From assembly GCF_036226405.1 (NCBI RefSeq), contig NZ_CP108464.1:2294001-2358000 (forward strand): a DNA stretch of 64,000 bases. The letters run 5' to 3'. The notes under the pieces were generated by a model. It saw nothing but the letters and a program-made list of their open reading frames with translations, did no database searches and was not told the DNA's origin. The stretch is from Streptomyces sp. NBC_01260. GTDB taxonomy: Bacteria; Actinomycetota; Actinomycetes; Streptomycetales; Streptomycetaceae. The stretch's first letter is position 1, and each line of letters begins with the position of its first letter. Below are positions 61,720 to 64,000 of the stretch, one piece after another. The position numbers and the translations under genes were made by a program.

Positions 61720-63030
61720 CTAGCCGTTGCCGCCCGTGAAGTAGTTCTGGAGTCCCGGCACCGTCAGCGTGCCGCCGAACTGGCCGGCCTGCGTCACCTT
61801 CACGTGGGTGAAGAAGGCGAACGGCACGTTCAGCGGGGGCGGGGTCTCGGGGCTGAACGTGATCGGGATGAGGCCGAAGAGGTTGCCCTTCAGCTCCTCC
61901 GTGTACATCGTCACCGTGCCGTCGCGGATGGTGGAGGTGGACCCCTTCCGCGCCTTCACATGACCGGTGACGCCCGACTGCGGGCCGACCGTCAGCTGGT
62001 GGAGGTCCTTGATGTCGACCGAGGAGGCGGTGAACTTCAGCACCTTCTTCGTGCTGCCGTCACCCTTCTCCACCTCCACGATGCCCTTGTAGTCGAGTCC
62101 GCTCAGGGTGAGCAGCGAACTCTCCAGGATCCACGGGTCGTTCGGGAGCCGGGGGATGCCCTGCTCCAGATCGGCCGCGGCCAGTGCCTTCGGGTCGGCG
62201 GTCGGGCACGGGAAGGAGGGCTTGGCGCCGTCCGGGATGTCCTCGTCCTTCTTGGGGTCGAGTCCCTTGACGTCCTTGTCCAGCTCCTCGACCGGCTTGC
62301 CGGCCTTGCCCGCCGCCTCGCGGATGGCGTCGGTGGTCTTGTCGACCGTGTCCTTCGCGGCGTCCGTGGCCTTCTCGACGGGCTTGTCGGCCTTGTCCGT
62401 CTTCGCCTTGCCGGTGGCGCTCGCGGACGGCTTCGGGGACGCGGTGGTGGCGCTCGGGGACGGACTGGCCGTCTCCTTGTCCGGTCCGTCGAAGAGGTCC
62501 TTGAGGGCGTCGCCCAGCCCCAGCGGGTCGAGCGGGTTCTTCGACTTGGTGGGCGAAGGGGTCGCGCTCGGCTTCGCGACCTCGGCGTCGGTGCTCTTCT
62601 TCGCCGAACCGGTCGCCTTGTCGGTTCCCTTGTCGCCCGAGGTGCTCGCCGACGGGCTGGACGAGGGCTTCGGGGTGGCCCCGTCGCTCTTGTCCGGCGT
62701 GGCCTTGTCGCTCGCGGTGGCGGACGGGGAGGGCGACTTCGTCGCGGACGCGGAGGGCGACGGCGACTCGCTCGGCTCGTCGGAGCGGGTCACGCAGGGG
62801 CCCGGCGCGAAGGGGATGTCCGCGTTGTCGTCGGCCATCGCCAGCTTCGGAGTGAGCCCCATGCCGACGAACACCGCGGTCGGCATCGCGGCGAGCGCGA
62901 ACGCCTTCTTGCCCGCGGGCATGTGGAGCTTCGTCAGCAGTGACCTCTTGGGGGCGGCGTGGCGGGGCCCTCTTCGCTCCTGGAGCCCGCTCGCGCCCAC
63001 GGTGTCCGCCTGATTGTCGTCACCCCGCAC
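61720..63030 (-). CDS. Secreted Ser/Pro/Lys-rich protein of unknown function
   Basis: About 436 residues. The start is GTG 63030, with CGGGAG upstream and an 11-base overlap with the DUF6114 gene. A basic N-terminus and hydrophobic segment (KKAFALAAMPTAVFVGMGL) form a signal peptide, with probable cleavage near LAMA-DD. A 170-residue low-complexity region (repeated SPSPSA, KSPSPSATAS, TDKADKPVEKAT) resembles a wall-spanning linker. The conserved C-terminal domain of about 170 residues (DPWILESSLLTLSGLDYKGI ... VPFAFFTHVKVTQAGQFGGT) resembles the DUF6230-type region of the next gene but one. Function unknown. Confidence 0.85.
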   Translation of the reverse strand: MRGDDNQADTVGASGLQERRGPRHAAPKRSLLTKLHMPAGKKAFALAAMPTAVFVGMGLTPKLAMADDNADIPFAPGPCVTRSDEPSESPSPSASATKSPSPSATASDKATPDKSDGATPKPSSSPSASTSGDKGTDKATGSAKKSTDAEVAKPSATPSPTKSKNPLDPLGLGDALKDLFDGPDKETASPSPSATTASPKPSASATGKAKTDKADKPVEKATDAAKDTVDKTTDAIREAAGKAGKPVEELDKDVKGLDPKKDEDIPDGAKPSFPCPTADPKALAAADLEQGIPRLPNDPWILESSLLTLSGLDYKGIVEVEKGDGSTKKVLKFTASSVDIKDLHQLTVGPQSGVTGHVKARKGSTSTIRDGTVTMYTEELKGNLFGLIPITFSPETPPPLNVPFAFFTHVKVTQAGQFGGTLTVPGLQNYFTGGNG

Positions 63031-63610
63031 GATGGCTCCCGCCGTCGACCTCGACTGTCGTGTCGTACTTCGCCTGCTCCTGCTGGGGAACGGCGCTCCC
63101 GTAGAGCTCGCCCCCGGAGTGTTCGGCGGTCTGCTCGTCCTTCGTGAACGAGAGGCCCTCCGGTGCCGCTTCGGCGGGAACTCCCGCCGCGGGCGCGGCC
63201 TCGTCCGTCCCCGGCTCACCAGGAGCCCAGGAGAGGGAGAGCGCGCCGCCGAGCAGGGCGAAGAGGAAGCCGATCAGGAAGCCGCCGATGTTGGCGACGG
63301 GGATCGAGATCAGCGCGAGGAGGATCGCCGCGACGCCCGCGAACACTCGGACGATGCTGTGGAACCACATCGTCAGGCCCAGCGTGATGAGCAGGACTCC
63401 GATGATGAGCGACCCGGCGCCCGCGGTGGTGGACATGGCCAGCGTCACGTTGCCGAGGTGCATGTTCGCGTACGGGAAGTACGCGATGGGTACTCCGCCC
63501 AGCATGGTGAACAGACCCGCCCAGAACGGCCGGTTACCCCGCCAGGTGCGGAACGTCCGCCGGAAGACGCTGAGGTAGTGCTCGTTCTGCCCTTGGGATT
63601 CGGGGCTCAT
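63020..63610 (-). CDS. DUF6114-type four-helix membrane protein
   Basis: A 196-residue integral membrane protein with four hydrophobic segments (ALFTMLGGVPIAYFPY-like start, AGAGSLIIGVLLITLGLTMW, VFAGVAAILLALISIPVANI, GFLIGFLFALLGGALSLSW) and a charged C-terminal tail. It starts FRTWRGNRPFWAG, the family signature. It overlaps the following secreted-protein gene and is preceded by a DUF6230-type gene, an arrangement I recall as conserved next to pyk in Streptomyces. Role unknown; it may be a membrane partner of the secreted proteins. Confidence 0.85.
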   Translation of the reverse strand: MSPESQGQNEHYLSVFRRTFRTWRGNRPFWAGLFTMLGGVPIAYFPYANMHLGNVTLAMSTTAGAGSLIIGVLLITLGLTMWFHSIVRVFAGVAAILLALISIPVANIGGFLIGFLFALLGGALSLSWAPGEPGTDEAAPAAGVPAEAAPEGLSFTKDEQTAEHSGGELYGSAVPQQEQAKYDTTVEVDGGSHRAG

Positions 63611-63702
63611 GGAAAACAGCTCCCTGGAACCGGTACTGCCGTGAGAAAGAGAAGGGTGGGTGGCCGGAAGGCAGTGCGTCCCCCGGCCACCCTGGCGGGT
63701 GC

Positions 63703-64000
63703 CTAGTGGTAGCACTCCGTGTCTGTGCCCTTGTGCAGGCGCAGCTTCAGACCGCTGAGGTTGAAGGTGCCGGCCGTCGTGGCCCACGCCTTCTGCTTGA
63801 CGCCGGTCAGCACGGCCTCCTCGGCGCGCTGGGAGAACCCGTTGGGGTTGGCCTGGGTGCCGGGCTGGATGCCCGTGCCCTTGTCCGTGCGCGGCAGCGA
63901 ACCCGCGGCCACACCGATGTCGATGTTCTTGAACTTGGCGTCGGCGTCGAGCTGCGACACATCGAGGTAGAGGCCCTCGGCGTAGACAGGATCGTGGCCC
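63703..64000 (-). CDS. DUF6230-type secreted protein, C-terminal part (cut by right edge)
   Basis: The frame is open from the right edge to the stop at 63703, about 98 residues (GHDPVYAEGLYLDVSQLDAD ... LKLRLHKGTDTECYH). The pattern ADAKFKNIDIGVAAGSLPRT is typical of the Streptomyces DUF6230 family, sometimes labelled cholesterol esterase without proof. A signal peptide would lie outside the window. The 92-base gap to the DUF6114 gene suggests one operon. Function unknown. Confidence 0.8.
   Translation of the reverse strand, partial: GHDPVYAEGLYLDVSQLDADAKFKNIDIGVAAGSLPRTDKGTGIQPGTQANPNGFSQRAEEAVLTGVKQKAWATTAGTFNLSGLKLRLHKGTDTECYH

Noticed and set aside
1..64000. CRISPR arrays, tRNA or rRNA genes, complete insertion sequences or phage genes
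   Set aside because: No regularly spaced repeats, no tRNA-like cloverleaf with CCA-side features, no rRNA sequence and no transposase or integrase gene were recognised on reading both strands.

Overview
The window is high-GC actinobacterial DNA, almost certainly a Streptomyces chromosome. The evidence is strong codon bias with GC in third positions, many GTG starts, frequent ATGA or GTGA start/stop overlaps, LAL and LuxR regulators, the GlgE maltose-1-phosphate pathway and a rare in-frame TTA codon. From memory, the gene order from about 19.7 kb to the right edge resembles the conserved Streptomyces core region that carries glgE, pfkA, pta-ackA and pyk. The first 19.6 kb is accessory DNA.

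Region 1 (1-9039, minus strand) is a macrolactam polyketide operon. In transcription order it encodes a VinK-type acyltransferase, a TIM-barrel sugar-isomerase-like enzyme, a cytochrome P450, a 3Fe-4S ferredoxin, a VinN-type beta-amino-acid ligase, a VinO-type PLP decarboxylase, the small and large subunits of glutamate (methylaspartate) mutase, and the start of a type I PKS with an N-terminal loading ACP followed by a KS. This matches the vicenistatin starter pathway: glutamate to 3-methylaspartate (mutase), activation onto a discrete carrier protein (ligase), decarboxylation to 3-aminoisobutyryl-carrier (decarboxylase), then transfer to the loading ACP (acyltransferase). The discrete carrier protein, the protecting aminoacyl ligase and the deprotecting peptidase are not here and probably lie left of the window.

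Region 2 (9040-19547) holds the rest of the cluster on the plus strand: an acyl-CoA carboxylase beta subunit with its epsilon subunit, a type II thioesterase, an orphan PqqD-like protein, a TetR regulator, a large LAL regulator, a metallophosphoesterase overlapping a Sfp-type phosphopantetheinyl transferase, and a LuxR-type regulator. A repeated CCCCTAAG box lies in the two non-coding regions that should drive the biosynthetic operons.

Region 3 (19.7-38.4 kb): two tandem lipoprotein L,D-transpeptidases, the debranching enzyme GlgX, a NarL-type two-component system next to an ABC-2 exporter, a heterodimeric ABC exporter, an MFS drug exporter with a GntR/TetR fusion repressor, a secreted M4 metalloprotease and a decayed alginate lyase remnant.

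Region 4 (38.4-49.7 kb): alpha-glucan and trehalose metabolism (glgP divergent from glgE-treS-pep2-glgB). These enzymes interconvert glycogen, maltose 1-phosphate and trehalose; pep2 carries a TTA codon.

Region 5 (49.7-64 kb): thioredoxin and a MerR regulator, a dctA transporter with a CitA/DctB-type two-component system, an XRE regulator, pfkA, pta-ackA, pyk, and a set of secreted or membrane proteins of unknown function (DUF6114/DUF6230 type) that runs off the right edge.
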